Source: Riptortus pedestris (lineage: Eukaryota; Arthropoda; Insecta; Hemiptera; Alydidae). From it: DNA of 64,000 bases. Positions 48,316 through 60,525 of this stretch are shown piece after piece. Within the stretch, counting starts at the first letter, position 1, and each line of letters opens with the position of its first letter. Position numbers and translations under genes: made by a program. The DNA is taken from the NCBI GenBank assembly GCA_019009955.1, contig CM032229.1, positions 78,227,001 to 78,291,000 on the forward strand, given 5' to 3'. The notes beneath the pieces were generated by a model that was not told the origin of the DNA, searched no databases, and saw only the letters and a list, made by a program, of their open reading frames with translations.

Positions 48316-51300
48316 CACTAGCTTCTTCACACTCAATGATACAATAAATTTCTTTACGTAAAAGGAACATATCATTTTTATATTATATTTAATTTTATAG
48401 TTTTAGGCATTTCTTCATATTAATCTTTTAATAATCTATATTACATAAAATATTAACGGAGAATCGCTTAGAATATGATCTTTTAAGAAGGAAGACTTCT
48501 GCTGTTTGGATTTGTTGATGAACGGTATCCTGTGGGCTATTCGAAATTTATATCCTGAGAAAAGTAAGATGGTGTTGGATGAGGAATTGTGGAAGATTAA
48601 TTTTTGTCCAATTTGTAAATTATAGACCGGGATGAGGTCTAAAAGGAGGTGGTAGCAGCGTCCCAAGGACTTCCGTGCCTAATATGGAAATACATTCGTA
48701 TCTTCATTCAAAATAGATAAACACATTAGATTTACAAACTTAGAGTAAATAAACTACTCAAGAATCGATATGACGGTCCATAGAGATCGAAGTAATTAAG
48801 ACCAGTTCCTTATCACACGTGGCTAACCTGTGCCCTTAAAAAATATTTTAAACTGTATAGTCTTAAATAATACATCAGAAATAAGTGTTATTTATTAGTG
48901 GGTGACAATAAGTTTTAGCGAAGTTTATAGTGTTTTGGTCAAGTTTGACAATAGTGTTCCATCCCATCACATCCCTTAGATATTTTATCGTCATTGATTG
49001 ACTGAATAAAGTCATTAGCGCTATCTCGGTTGGAAAATGATTGCCTGTATATATAACCCATGCTTATCTATGGGACCATAAATTGAACGTTAACTTTCAA
49101 CCAAACTAATTGTCATTTTTCATGACATTCCAAATAATAATTGGACTGATTACTTTCAATAGCCTGTTTATGACGTGAAAGGGCTGGCAAATATGCTTGG
49201 AGCCTGCGCACTCTTTCCCTGACCTAGTTCTTGGCGGAGTTCGACCTTGGTTAGTGACGTCACTAGGCCCTTGTTGCCCATTCACCCCTTCTCCATCCAG
49301 CAGAACCAGTTTTAGGGGTACTTCTTATTTTCATTTTCATATTTTCATTCACCAAGGCTCAATTATTATATGCCAGTTTTAACCCTTGTATAGATTATTA
49401 TTCGGTTATATGTGAAATAAATTTAAACAACAAAGAATAATTTAAAGTTAGTCGCCTGAGTCCCATAGAACCATAAAATTAAGGTGAGATCAGAAAATAA
49501 AATGGTATTAATATTTTTAGTCATAGCATGGCATGCTTTAGCATTTAAATTGAATATAAAAATGAGTATTTAGAATCAGCTTCATTTTTGTTAATTGAAA
49601 TAATTGAAGAATTGTTTGGAAATTTATATTACAAAATAATCTGCAGTTTACGAGTATATGTGTAATTATTGAATGTCCTCCTGCCATTTGTTCAATGTCC
49701 TGAATTTGTGTAGACTAACTTTTAAAATTCACCCAAAACTGGAATATTCTTTGGTTCATAACTCATGGCAGAATTATGTGTTGTTAGCGGTCAATAAAAA
49801 CGAATTTCTAATGTAAATAGCTTCTCTGTATAAATATTTTAGAGTTACCTCAATATAAATATAAATTGTAATATTGTAATTTTTATTTTATGCTTGGAAA
49901 CCAAGTTATCATACTGTTTTCACGGGCTTCCCTTTTTTCATTTCAGTGCTGGTTTAAAAAATTAAAAATCAATTTTATTTTTCTAAAATTACATTTCCAT
50001 GTGCTAACAAAAAGCTCCTTGACATTTTTAAAACTACGCTTTAAACATTTAAACTTTAAGAACGAATAATAATTGTATTAGTCGAAAACCGTAATGAAAT
50101 ATTTCTATGAGTTGAGCACTTTTCTTTTTGTACAGAATTATAATTTCTAAAATCACGCTCGTAAATAAATCTTATTCTCCAGTACAGTAGTAGCTTTACA
50201 TTCTATTGATCAATCATTTAAGTATTAAATAGTTTATTATTTTATTCCATTTTAATTAAAATTTTCGTTTTTAGCTTCTAGCACTTATAATTTTTGATCA
50301 CCCATGTAGTTCCAGAGTACTATTTATTCCATCCCAAATTAAAACGTAACAGATAACAAAGTTATAGCATCGATTTGTTAATTATTAGTACATTTTTAAT
50401 TTATAACTTCTTAATTCAGGAAAAACATTTTAGCACCTGCTGGGAGTTTTTCTCTAAAATTAAATTATTGATTGATTACTTACTGTGTATTCCGTTCTTA
50501 AAATAAAAATCAATGAAATACAGTTCTAAACTTTCTACACAAATAAAAATATTAAATATTTGATTCGTTTATCAGTTAATTATATGGCATTTATATTTTC
50601 TTATTATCATAAAAAATGAACACTGCCAGAGTTATTCAAAGTACCTTTAGCGTATAAAAAAAAATTCAATTCTGTACTTTAGTTGGTCCCAGGATTCCTA
50701 AACATTTTAAATCTATTTTCCCCCTGAGGTCATCAAACTGACAAGGGCGTACCAGGCCACGTGACCCTCTTTCCTGAGCCATCGATTTATCATATATTAC
50801 TTTTGTAGGAGGAGCACAATGAATTGGCGACAGAAATAGCTAATAATGCCAATTAATATAAACGAAAATACTTAGGATTTATAGTAAATTATTTCAAAAT
50901 TTAGGAATTATTCCACATTTTATATTTAAGGGGTACTCTTATTCAATTTTATCCTTTTTAAATGCCACTTTATTTTAGTAATATTCCTACCAGTACTACG
51001 ATAGCCAGCAATAATGACATAAAAGTACCGCAGAACCTACGAATTTCTTATGCATCTTGAATAATCTATGAATTTATACCTAATAATAAAATAGTTCCCC
51101 ATAAAGAAACAAGTCGGCTGAATAGTTTTACATAATGTTTAAGCTTGGCACATTGTTATCGAACGTAAATTAACCTGGTATTAATAGTGTTCAATTCCTT
51201 GTACGAAAGAACTGACATTCAGATTTCCATAGATTTATCTGTTTTAATTCTCCCTGAGAAGCCGTCTAGACTAATTTCTGCATGGCTCATTTACGTAACT

Positions 51301-51767
51301 CTCGTTACTCAAAAAGGAGTGCGAAAATAAAAACGCATTTATTCCGTACCGTCTTACTTTAAAACTTGTTAATTTAATTGGCGTAATTACAAGGAAGTAG
51401 TGAGTGATGTCTACATTTATCTTTTGCCTTTGCTCCCGAGTTTAGATATAACTTTTTTTTGTACGTGGGCGTATAGCTTCGTATATAGTCTTACCTTTTG
51501 AATATATATTGGTGCCTCTAATAGTTCTTAAAAATATTTTAAAGAGGTGTTTAGTCAAGTAACATCCTTCCGTCTTGATAGGTGCATTTCACTGTCTCTT
51601 CATTCCACAAAATGTATATACCCATTCCTTTGTATGACTTGGGGTTTACTATTATTGCATATTCTTTTTTTTTCAGACATTTTTTTTTATTTGGTTGATT
51701 CACTTTAGTACGTTTCCTGAGGTTTGCTACAATGAATTTCTTATTGTCCAATTTTCACATTATGAAT
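48316..51767. other. AT-rich spacer with a SINE fragment
   Basis: A SINE tRNA-side fragment (CACACGTGGCTAACCTGTGC) lies at about 48798-48837. About 49190-49320 is GC-richer (GCCTGCGCACTCTTTCC, GTGACGTCACTAGGCCC) without a clear function. Otherwise AT-rich. Confidence 0.35.
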
Positions 51768-51916
51768 GGCTTATCTGTATATTACTATCCTTTTCTAGTC
51801 AGTATGGGACTTGGGTTATTTTATTTTTTTTGGAATGAATGAGACGCCAAATAACTGAATCGAACCCATGGCCGCTATCTTTAAACTCATGGGTAATCCT
51901 CTCCCAGTGAAAAGAG
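51768..51916 (-). mobile_element. tRNA-derived SINE, copy E
   Basis: GGCTTATCTGTATATTACT, CTAGTCAGTATGGGACTT and, on the minus strand, a perfect B box GGGTTCGATTC. Same family as the copy near 22.3 kb. Confidence 0.68.
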
Positions 51917-53220
51917 TTGTTATAACCTCACTGCAATTGAAACTTCTACTGTTAGGGATTAACATTAATGTGATTAATATAAATTAATTTGGCACCCCTT
52001 CCCATAGCGAATGCACCTGCAAAATATAATTGTCTCTTATTTGCTCCAATATGATGCATTTAGAATGGATTGACTAAAAATTAAGCTGAATATTGTCTTC
52101 ATTTGGAATTGCTGTTATGAATGAACTTTAACGCAGGAGTCTTCTTCTCGGTGCGTGGCATTTTCTCTTGCTGATTCTGTGCTGTCAACTGGTTTCTTAA
52201 TTTACCATTTCATTTATGAAGCAGTCTTAATGGTTTCCTCCATCCATAAATTTACTGCCCTAGAATTCTTAGTTTTATTCTAGCCCAAATTTAATTTTCA
52301 CTTATTTTTTATTCCAGTATAAAGTATTTATTCCAATGAAACGAAGTTTCTTCAAGGTTTCACTATTCGAATCTGTGTGAACAAGGCTGCCTAATAATTT
52401 TGTTGGACTTTTTAAAACTGATATTAGTTGGATCGGGGCTAACCCGACAAAAGTTGTTTTATTGTGTAAATGTGACACAGACATCTATTCTGGAGAGAGC
52501 TGTTTACCTGGGAGACGTGTACCATGAATGAATAGCTGTCCAAGTCGGAAGAGGTGACGTTGACAAACGACTTTATAATACAATTTGCTTGGGTGCCAAT
52601 TCTCGTCTCTATCCATAAAAGTACACATTAAAAAAAGAAACTATTAACAATTTGGACATTGAACTCCATAGTTCTCATTGAAAATTTAATCTGTCTCTTA
52701 TTTCAAATAATGATAAAGTTATCTTATATTTCATTTAATGTTAGGGTATTTCCACTGAGAAGATAGATTGTACATGATATATTTCAATCTAAGACGTCTA
52801 TATCTATCGTAATTGGATGCCTACTTTAAATTTAAGTCGCACTTCGGATGTTTGTTCATACACTTGCTTTAAGTGAATATCGTATGAGTAGAGAGTCAAA
52901 TGAAGTCTTAAAACATTAAAAAAAAAAAAAAAAAAAAAAAACGCAAAATAATTTAAACTCGAGTAAAAGAAAAAATGAGCAGTAATTGTCGTATATCACA
53001 TTGATTTTTAGCTTCGTTCCTACTTATAAAGACTTTGCGAGGAGCACCGGACCGGTCGATGAATTTCAGTTCGCCGGCATATTAGTATTGTGCGCTTTGT
53101 TTGCAGGTTTTTTGTGCTAAGAGGGCAGTACACGTTTTACAAGAACTTGTTTGTTGTAATATAGGCCTAGCTTAGGAAGGGAAAAGTGCATGCATATGTG
53201 AATATCCTAGAGCAGAAAAG
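51917..53220. other. AT-rich spacer with a 24-base poly(A) run
   Basis: Poly(A) at 52918-52941. The sequence before it is unrecognised, so a LINE or retropseudogene tail cannot be argued. Confidence 0.4.
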
Positions 53221-53549
53221 GTCTTGTCAAACAGGGGCAGAACTCCACGTGCGGGTATGTCACACAAATGATCTACCGTACATTTTCTATCTCTGTATAA
53301 AAATCCAATGAGTAGAAATGGGAATTTACTAAAGGCAGAAACCAAGAATGTACGAATAATTCGCTTAATATTTGAGTTTCGAAAAACGATCAACCATTGT
53401 AGAGCATTAATAGTTCAACAAGATTGGTTCCATACACATTTGGCTTCATAATATAGGATATATTTTAAACTTTCGCTTTCCCCCTCCCCGATTTTAATCA
53501 TTAACTAATCTTAGTGTTGAATGAAACAGTTATAGAGGATGGTGTAGAT

Positions 53550-54106
53550 GATATGTGGGCAACCACGGGCCCGCAGTAAGGTTTGATCCGGCCCGCAAGA
53601 CATTTTGAAAATCCCAATTAAACAAAAATATTACACTGCTTACTCCAATGAGGAAGATGAGGAGATATTTGTGCGTTTGGCAGTACTTATAAATGCGAAC
53701 AGTTCTTTTCAATGATGAAAGTTAATAAATCAAAATATCGTACAAGGCCGACTGACGATAATTTGGAAAATTCTTTTCGTTTTTGTATCAGCGGAATTAA
53801 TCCAAACATCAATGGATTTATTTCCCAAATTCAAGCTCATTGAATTCGGTGTCGCTATTTAACTTTCGTTGATTGTAATAATTTCAAATTTTATGATAAT
53901 TATAATGTTGTGCCTATTTTTTTCATTTCATTGTGTTATTTCAATAAATTGTTTTATAATTACATTGTCATTATAATTTCATGTCTGACATTTATCGTTA
54001 AAAATGATGAACACTACTTTAAAGTGCACTACTTTTAAAAGCGGCCCGCGAACGTATTTGTACACTAAAGTTTTGCCCGCAACATGTCAAAGGTTGCCCA
54101 TGCCTG
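53550..54106 (+). mobile_element. hAT-superfamily transposon relic with 8-bp target duplication
   Basis: 557 bp flanked by perfect 8-bp duplications GTGTAGAT (53542-53549, 54107-54114) inside a HINE-like copy. The ends are imperfect inverted repeats: GATATGTGGGCAACC at the left, and CAGGCATGGGCAACC as the complement of the right end. The subterminal regions are rich in GCCCGC, as in several animal hAT families. An 8-bp duplication and a hAT transposase C-terminus inside give two independent supports. Confidence 0.92.
53661..53843 (+). pseudogene. hAT transposase C-terminal remnant
   Basis: A 60-codon open stretch without a start codon reads GDICAFGSTYKCEQFFSMMK, then NKSKYRTRPTDDNLENSFR, and ends at TGA 53841-53843. 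FGSTYxCEQxFSxMK and the N-K-S-K-R-x-x-L/P-T-D-x-x-L pattern are the C-terminal dimerisation region of hAT transposases, including the ZBED5 and GTF2IRD2-related group. The DNA-binding and catalytic parts have been deleted, which makes this a non-autonomous internal-deletion derivative. Confidence 0.85.
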
Positions 54107-54589
54107 GTGTAGATCAAATAAACATTTTGGAGTCAAGACCGCAAAATTTTAATTGACGTCATCTCAGTATGTATTTTTACGTACCTCTCATAATAAAGGT
54201 CCGTTGAAAACATTATTTGATATTTTATCTTGGAACACGACGTTTCATGATTATTCACTAATTATTAACGTGCGAAAAGTCTGACAATTTAAAAAATGCA
54301 AATATCTTGCTTAATATTTAAGACAACACCATTTACAGACAATTAAATTCGCTATAAGATTGGTTCTTATTCAACCCAACTGATAATGACTGAGATATTT
54401 CGAATTTTTGCACCCTCCCCCTTCTAAGTTAATCTTGATCTTTAGTTTTACATAAAATGTTTGAATATAGAGTTTGGTAACGATCAAACAAAAACTCCTG
54501 TATTTTGAATGGACCTCATTTTCGTGATCTCCTTGTTAGGGTTGATCGGTTTTTAGGTATTTTTTACATAATTTATGCCTGAAATAGGT

Positions 54590-55290
54590 TTCAGGGTGCA
54601 CCTGAGTATAATATATAGAATATGGATTCAAGACGCATCATCTGTTTCTTGATTTTAAGTCCGAACTGTATACTAAGTTTTAACCTTTTAAACTTGTTCG
54701 GCAGGAGATCGAGTGCTTTGTTCAAGTATAAATAAAGCGAGGGGGGAGTTTCACTACAATGAGAGGACTGAGATAAGGAGATGCCTTGGCATGCCTTCTC
54801 TTTAACCTCCACCTTGAAAAAGTCGGGAATTCAGACAATAGGCACAGCGTTGAACAGAACAGTTCAGCTACGTATGCTGATAATATAGACATCATAGGCA
54901 GATCATATCAGGCTCTATCACAAGCATTCCTGGCTCTAGAGACTGCGGCAAGACGTCTTAGCCTGATTGTCAACCAAGACAAGATGAAGTATATGGTGTC
55001 TGATCAGCCCAGATATAATGGCAATCATCAAAGCAGGGAGGCTTAGGTGGAGGACACCTTGCGGATGGATGCCTGATGGGTCAATCTCGAAGAAAATACC
55101 GACGGAACAGCTATTCAGCTGGTGCAAAGTTGGGAGACCCAGGCTGCTGTGGTTAGACTATGTCACTAGTGATCTAAGGACCCTCTGAGCAAGGAATTGG
55201 ATGGCGGCAGCACCGAATTGGGACACATGGCGATTGATGGTGGAGGCCAAGGCTCGCTTCCGGATTTGAGCCAAACTAATAATAATAATT
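54590..55290 (+). mobile_element. Non-LTR retrotransposon (LINE) 3' fragment
   Basis: A 5'-truncated LINE. RT motifs run from about 54640 with frameshifts. The 3' part reads VGRPRLLWLDYVTSDLRTL, stop, ARNWMAAAPNWDTWRLMVEA, the typical C-terminal block of arthropod endonuclease-reverse transcriptase LINEs. It is followed by AATAATAATAATT instead of poly(A), as in RTE or CR1-like clades. No target duplication is recognised. Confidence 0.8.
54748..55030 (+). pseudogene. LINE reverse transcriptase fragment, degenerate
   Basis: FTTMRGLR, stop, GDALACLLFNLHLEK, then ATYADNIDIIGRSYQALSQA and VNQDKMKYMVS form RT motifs 4-6. The RQGD glutamine codon is TAA. The catalytic Y-A-D-D box reads YADN, so the second aspartate is lost as well. 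The region between the two motifs (VGNSDNRHSVEQNSS) is shortened or frameshifted. Clade not resolved. Confidence 0.8.
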
Positions 55291-55394
55291 ATATATATAA
55301 GTTATATGTTTTATGTTATTTCTTTATTTTTGTTTATAAAAATTAATCATTTCCATAAAACCAGAATAAAGATGTAAATTCATTTTATCGTCAT

Positions 55395-55530
55395 ATATGT
55401 ATTATGAAACGTTTAAATGCCTAGTTTGGTAACGATCAAACACACACACATACTAGGTAGTGTCGACTTTGTTCGGTCATTTGAACAAATATTTGAAAAT
55501 CGGGTCACGAGTTGCACCTTTATTTGCACT
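55395..55530 (-). mobile_element. HINE-like fragment 16
   Basis: Reverse. ATGAAACGTTTAAATGCC, TAGTTTGGTAACGATCAAAC, a short CA run, ATACTAGGTAGTGTCGAC and AAAATCGGGTCACGAGT. The AACGATCAAAC motif is repeated here, so it is a separate copy from 53221-54555. Confidence 0.7.
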
Positions 55531-56264
55531 CACTGCTAGCTGTTTGGTTGTCTTTTCCCCCCCAAAGCTCTAGCTGTGGTCTCGTCTAGCCCTCTGTATA
55601 GCTCGTTATTTACTTTAATAAGCCGATTTACAAAACTTATTTTTCTTATTCAATAAACTAATGCCATTAATTTTCAGAAAACACAATGATACACTCGACT
55701 TATAATGTTGTATATTGCATTCAGTTTAGGAAAATAGTTATAATAGCTGAAATACCTTGAAGAATGTGAGGATGTAATATACTACTAAAGAGTATATACT
55801 GGTCATGAATGTAATTGTATTTAGTGGAAATGAAGAAAATTAGTAATTTTTAATGGTAATTATAAATTTTAACAACCTTCATACCATTTGAGATTACTTT
55901 TTGAATTGTCCATAGAATAGTATTTATTGGATTCCAGGGATAATCCAGAGATATTGATAAACTTTTTGAACTTTATTACTTTACTTCCAGAAATCTAGAT
56001 TTTAAGTGCCCTTATCAATATTGTTCCTTCCTATTCTTAAAACTTCTGTGACTTTTTTTCTCTTTAAAATTTATTTAATTCCTCTCTTTTCTTTGATTTA
56101 TTTTGTATTATATTTTAACAGCAAACATACAAAACTTAATTAATAATAAAAAAAAATTAAGAAGAAACCTACAGATTTCTACGAAAATTAGATAATAATG
56201 AAATTGATTTAAAATATTGAAAACATTTAATCACATTACAGATGAAATTGTTTCTACATTTTTA
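55531..56264. other. AT-rich spacer, nothing recognised
   Basis: No gene or repeat boundary seen. Confidence 0.4.
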
Positions 56265-56996
56265 GCAGAAATCTGTTGTTGAGGTTGTACTCATGATGCG
56301 AGTTTTGAAAAAAAATCCTCAAATGTCCATCGATCATACGTAGGAGATGACGGAAATGAGATCCATTCAAAAATATGTGTGAATGTGTGTGTGTCTGTTC
56401 CCCGCTCTAGCTGTCGAAATTTTTGTTAAATCGTTACCAAACTCGATATACAAGCGTTTTTGTTAGACTAAAGTTCAAGTTCGTAAAAAGCTGAAATCTG
56501 CGGGGGGGGGGTGGTTGAGGGGGTTGTTTCAAAATATCTCCGTTATTATGGGTCGTATCGCCAAATGTATTAGATCCAATATTGTTAAGCTATTGAAGTT
56601 CTATAATTGTTTTTCTGTAAATTTTTTCGTATCACAAGAATTTAACGAGTTATTTGAACTTTCAGCCTTCAGTGACCTCACCCCGACGCCCTTTTCACTC
56701 ATTAGTATTTTACATAGAAAAATAAGACATGAAGTGAGATGAGATCAGAAGTGTGTTACACGAACAGCCCGAAGGACGTTTATTAAGTTATTTGTATTTT
56801 TCTTTCTTCAATAAACCTCCACTATGAATCTATTATATCATTTTATTTTATAAGTTCGGCTTAAATTGCAAGCAATATTTATGTAAGTGTCTTATTAAGA
56901 ACAAATAGATAACTACATTGTATTATGACGCCACCACCACTATATTAATTCAATTAGAGAGTCTTCTTACTTTATACAGCCACTGAGCGACGAACA
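56265..56996 (+). mobile_element. HINE-like element copy 17
   Basis: Forward. Starts AGCAGAAATCTGTTGTTGAG after TTTT. Then TTGTACTCATGATGCG, CAAATGTCCATCGATCATA, a short (GT)n in place of (TA)n, CCCGCTCTAGCTGTCG, a G-rich block and ATATCTCCGTTATTATGGG. The end is decayed (ATACAGCCACTGAGCGACG). Frame 56515-56742 lies inside it and is not a gene. Confidence 0.75.
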
Positions 56997-57229
56997 TTGC
57001 TATTTTTCTCTCTGAGTAAAAAGATAAACAAGAACTGAAATTTAAGTTAAAATGAAAGTATCTTAAAGAGAAAATTGCACGGGTAGAAGAGGTAGGAAGT
57101 ACTGGAAGCCGAAAACACTATATTAAAAAAAAACTATGATATCATGAAAGAAGTGAAAAAAAATTGTAAAACACAATTAAAGGCAAAAAAAAGCTATCTG
57201 CCAAATACATAATACTGTATATTTGAAGA

Positions 57230-57627
57230 CAGAGTGGTGACCTTTGTCAGCTCGATATTTAACTATTTCCGTCAAGATTAAAGTTCATATTTGTTATTGG
57301 CTGAATAGGAATAGTCGGAATTGGAATAGTCGGGGTTTAGAGAGGGGTGGACTCGAAAATTCAAAATACTCTCATTATTATTAGTCGTATCGTAAAATGT
57401 TATAGAACTGATATTGTCAAGCTATTGATGGGCTAAAATTGTTGTTTATTCAGTGAGTTATACGTACTTTCTTGTTTTTACCCTTCACTAAACCGCCCAC
57501 AGCCTCTTATACTCCTCAATAAGAGTTTTACATAGAAATAGGAAATATGTTGTGATATGTGATCAAACGTGTGTTATACCATCACGTGGGAAATCTGCTT
57601 AGTTTACACAGCCCCTGCGTGACGGTC
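57230..57627 (+). mobile_element. HINE-like element copy 18, 3' half
   Basis: Forward. AAATACTCTCATTATTATT, ATAGAACTGATATTGTCAAG, then GTGGGAAATCTGCTTAGTTT, hairpin ACACAGCCCCTGCGT (one pair lost) and GACGGTC before TTT. Confidence 0.78.
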
Positions 57628-58959
57628 TTTCTTATTTGAGTTCCGTATTATCTAATTTTTATAAAAATCTATGAGTTTTCCTGTTAATTTCTCTTTTTTT
57701 TTTAGTTCATCCTTAACCATATATGCTTAACCTGATGCAAGCTATTTGAACCCATGAAAATTGTATTTGCGTCCTCAAAAATTACAATGATTATCATTAG
57801 GGACCTGATCGAAGGGGGTGATTTTTACCAAGATACCATATAAATGGTCATTGCTAATAAGACGTTTTAGTATAAAACCATAACTTTTCAATGATATACA
57901 ATTTTTGCTTTGAGCTATTTCTACAAGACTTTTCGTCACTAGCGTACTTCGTCAGGCACTAGCATGCTTTATTATTAAATAAAGAAGTGATTTGTGAAGA
58001 TGTTTATTTTTCCTACTGTTTTCCCAAAGAAATGAATGTTTAGTTGCCCCAAGTTCCCATCCATATATGTGTACTTAAAATAGAAGTCTGGGAGTCAAGA
58101 AACCCAAGTTTTGAAAGAGGCTCAAATATTGGTAAAAAGTTATGCGGACACTGTATCAGCTTGCGCCGTATTTGTGAGAAATTGAATTGCAAATGAATTG
58201 CCAGTCCTTAAATATGGATATTGTAATTTAATTTAACCCCTGAGCTCTCTCCAACTTTATAAATTACTGTTTTCTTAAAGTTCGAAGGATATTTTATATG
58301 AATATTTCCAATCTCGTCTACACAGATTGCTTTAATGTTTATTTAAAATGTTCTCGACTCGCTCCTGTGTGTCCTTTTTGTATTTGTATTGCAGTATTAA
58401 ATACATTCACACTCTGAAAAGTACAGATACATACATATTTATTAGTTATCCCTTTTTGATTAAACTAATGACATTAAAGGGTTAGATGTTTTACTTCATG
58501 AAACCATATCTATGCAAGCTGTACTCTTTCAGAAACCCATTACGTGATAAATTTGAAATTTGTACAAACATACTTAAATACGATTCCAGATTCTGTTTAA
58601 TTTCCTCATCATCAACATCATCTGTCATAAAGACTGAAATACATTTAGTAAATGGTTCTCCATTTTATTTATTATTAGATTATCATTGAAATTTTGAGTT
58701 ATTATTGTCAAGAATGATGAATAATAAAGTTGGTACATGTTTTCATGATGTTACCATGCCAAATGTTTTTTTTTTTGTTTTTTATTAAAGTACAATTCAG
58801 TTATTTTAGTTTGGCATAACACAAAGTTTATATGTACATATATTTAAGAACTGTTGTCTAGGTATTGTAATGATTAATGACCTAACCTTAGACTTTCCTT
58901 CATGCGAATCGACTACTTGATGTCGAGAAGACCTTTGTTGTCTATAGACCTCTATACAC
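57628..58959. other. AT-rich spacer, nothing recognised
   Basis: No credible coding frame or repeat end. Confidence 0.4.
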
Positions 58960-59063
58960 TATTGAGGATGCACTCATGAAACGAATCTAAAGAAATTTCT
59001 TTAAATGACAATAAATTCTGCCTAAGAGATAACAAAAATGAGACCTGTTTTCATATATATATA
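58960..59063 (+). mobile_element. HINE-like fragment 19 (5' end)
   Basis: Forward. TATTGAGGATGCACTCATG, AAAGAAATTTCTTTAAATG, GAGATAACAAAAATGAGACC and a residual (TA)5 tract. Only the 5' block is left. Confidence 0.65.
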
Positions 59064-59237
59064 GAATATGTGATTATAAAATTGCAAATTTCTCAACCCT
59101 GGTTTAGAAAATTATTAATACCGACATTATTTGGTATATCAAATTGTAAAAAGGGATATCAAGTCCTTCTTATTTTAAATAGAAATGGAAATATATTACA
59201 ATTGTATTTCAACCTCCTCGCTCATAGCAGCACCTTA

Positions 59238-59272
59238 AGCGGCCCTTACACGGTCATTAATAATGACATTAC
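59238..59272 (+). repeat. Harbinger left terminal inverted repeat
   Basis: 35 bp identical to the complement of 60818-60852. It begins AGCGGCCC and follows the duplicated TTA. Confidence 0.95.
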
Positions 59273-59466
59273 TTTATCAGAATGACATTAATACTGATCG
59301 TGTAACGTCGACAAAGTTGGAATGACGAGGGGGAATGATGCGAATCCGGATTTTCTGATCTCGGCACATCATTACTGTAAACGGGAGGGGATACTGTCAT
59401 TAATAATGATAGTGTAAGGTGTGCGGCATCATTACTCAGTCTGCCACACGAAATTGTGAAGACAAC

Positions 59467-60230
59467 ATGTCGGCTCCGGAGAGTGATTGTGTAGAAACCA
59501 GTGATGTTTTGCAATATTTTATATCAATGTACGAAGAATTACCAGCATTATGGAATCCTTCAGATTCAAATTATAAAAATAAAAGGAATGCCGCACTCGT
59601 GAAACTGCTGTCAGTCTACGAAAAATGCAAACCTAGAGCCACGATATCTGACGTCAGACGTAAAATTAATACTCTCAGATGTAACTATCGAAAAGAGTTA
59701 AAAAAAAGTCCGTCACGCAAGGGGCTGCGTAAACTAAGCAGATTTCCCACAAGTTTTACAATAGAGAAATCTGCCTAATAACAACTGTAGTAGTAAGAAA
59801 CCTCTAAACCTAAAACATTATTTAGGGCGTAATAACCCAGTAGTTTCTAGCCCCATAAAACAGTTAACCTAACCTCTAAACCTATTCACGTGGGACGAAT
59901 AGTTATAGAAACGGCCGCCAGAGCTCTCGGCGGGAACCTACTGGTGACCACACGCAGAATACAAATGCAAATATCTCGGTTAATATTCAAGATACAGTAT
60001 AAATGTATAGAACAATATTTATAGTACATTTAATTTGCAATAAGATTTATTCTATATAATTTTTCGATTTGATGCATAATAACGGAGATATATTGAATTT
60101 TCAAAAATCCCCCCTCCCACTGGTCCGATTTCAGCCATTAACGAACTTGATCTTCCTTTTTACATAAAACGATTAAATTCCGAGTTTGGTAAAGATCAAA
60201 CAAAAATTGCGACCGCTAGAGCGTTAACAG

Positions 60231-60291
<61 letters not shown>

Positions 60292-60495
60292 GGCATTTGA
60301 AGAAATTTTTCGAAACTCGCATCATGAGTACGACCTCAATAGCTGATTTCCCTTAAGGGAAATCTGCTAAAAATAGAGGACTCCACAAGATCAGGGGCTG
60401 GAGCCGACGATGTATATTAACCGTCCTCGTGGGTTTTACATGCATTGCAATTTATTAACAATTTTGAGCAACCTGTTGACCTTGGGAACTCAAAA
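59467..60495 (+). pseudogene. Harbinger MADF/Myb-like protein, split by a HINE insertion
   Basis: From ATG 59467 the ORF reads MSAPESDCVETSDVLQYFIS, then ELPALWNPSDSNYKNKRNAA, RATISDVRRKINTLRCNYRK and ELKK at 59707. These are the three helices of a MADF domain, the DNA-binding partner of Harbinger transposases. The HINE-like element interrupts at 59708-60368. The same protein resumes in frame as KIEDSTRSGAGADDVY, a stop (60418-60420), then PSSWVLHALQFINNFEQPV. It reaches a donor at 60495|GTAAGT. SGxGxDDVYxPxxW is the usual continuation of these proteins. An earlier in-frame GTG (59419) is not a likely eukaryotic start. Confidence 0.9.
59708..60368 (-). mobile_element. HINE-like element copy 20, full length, inside the Harbinger ORF
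   Basis: Reverse, 661 bp. After seven A it starts GTCCGTC, hairpin ACGCAAGGGGCTGCGT (one extra A), AAACTAAGCAGATTTCCC. One body copy, CGCTAGAGCGTTAACAGAC and a (TA)n tract at about 60236-60287 follow. It ends ATAGCTGATTTCCCTTAAGG and AAATCTGCT before AAAAATAG. The surrounding codons show that insertion was into an A/T run with no duplication beyond A residues. That fits the T|T target of Helentron-type elements. Confidence 0.92.
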
Positions 60496-60525
60496 GTAAG
60501 TAAAATGCTTTTAAATTATGTTGTT

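Larger units (their letters stand above)
53221..54555 (-). mobile_element. HINE-like element copy 15, long form, split by a hAT element
   Basis: Reverse. The damaged hairpin end GTCTTGTCAAACAGGGGCAG leads into the body. Sequence breaks at 53549 and resumes at 54107 with GTGTAGATCAAATAAAC, exactly as expected without the insert. The second body copy follows, then GTTTGGTAACGATCAAACAA and ATGGACCTCATTTTCG. There is no (TA)n, and the 5' terminus is decayed. Confidence 0.8.
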
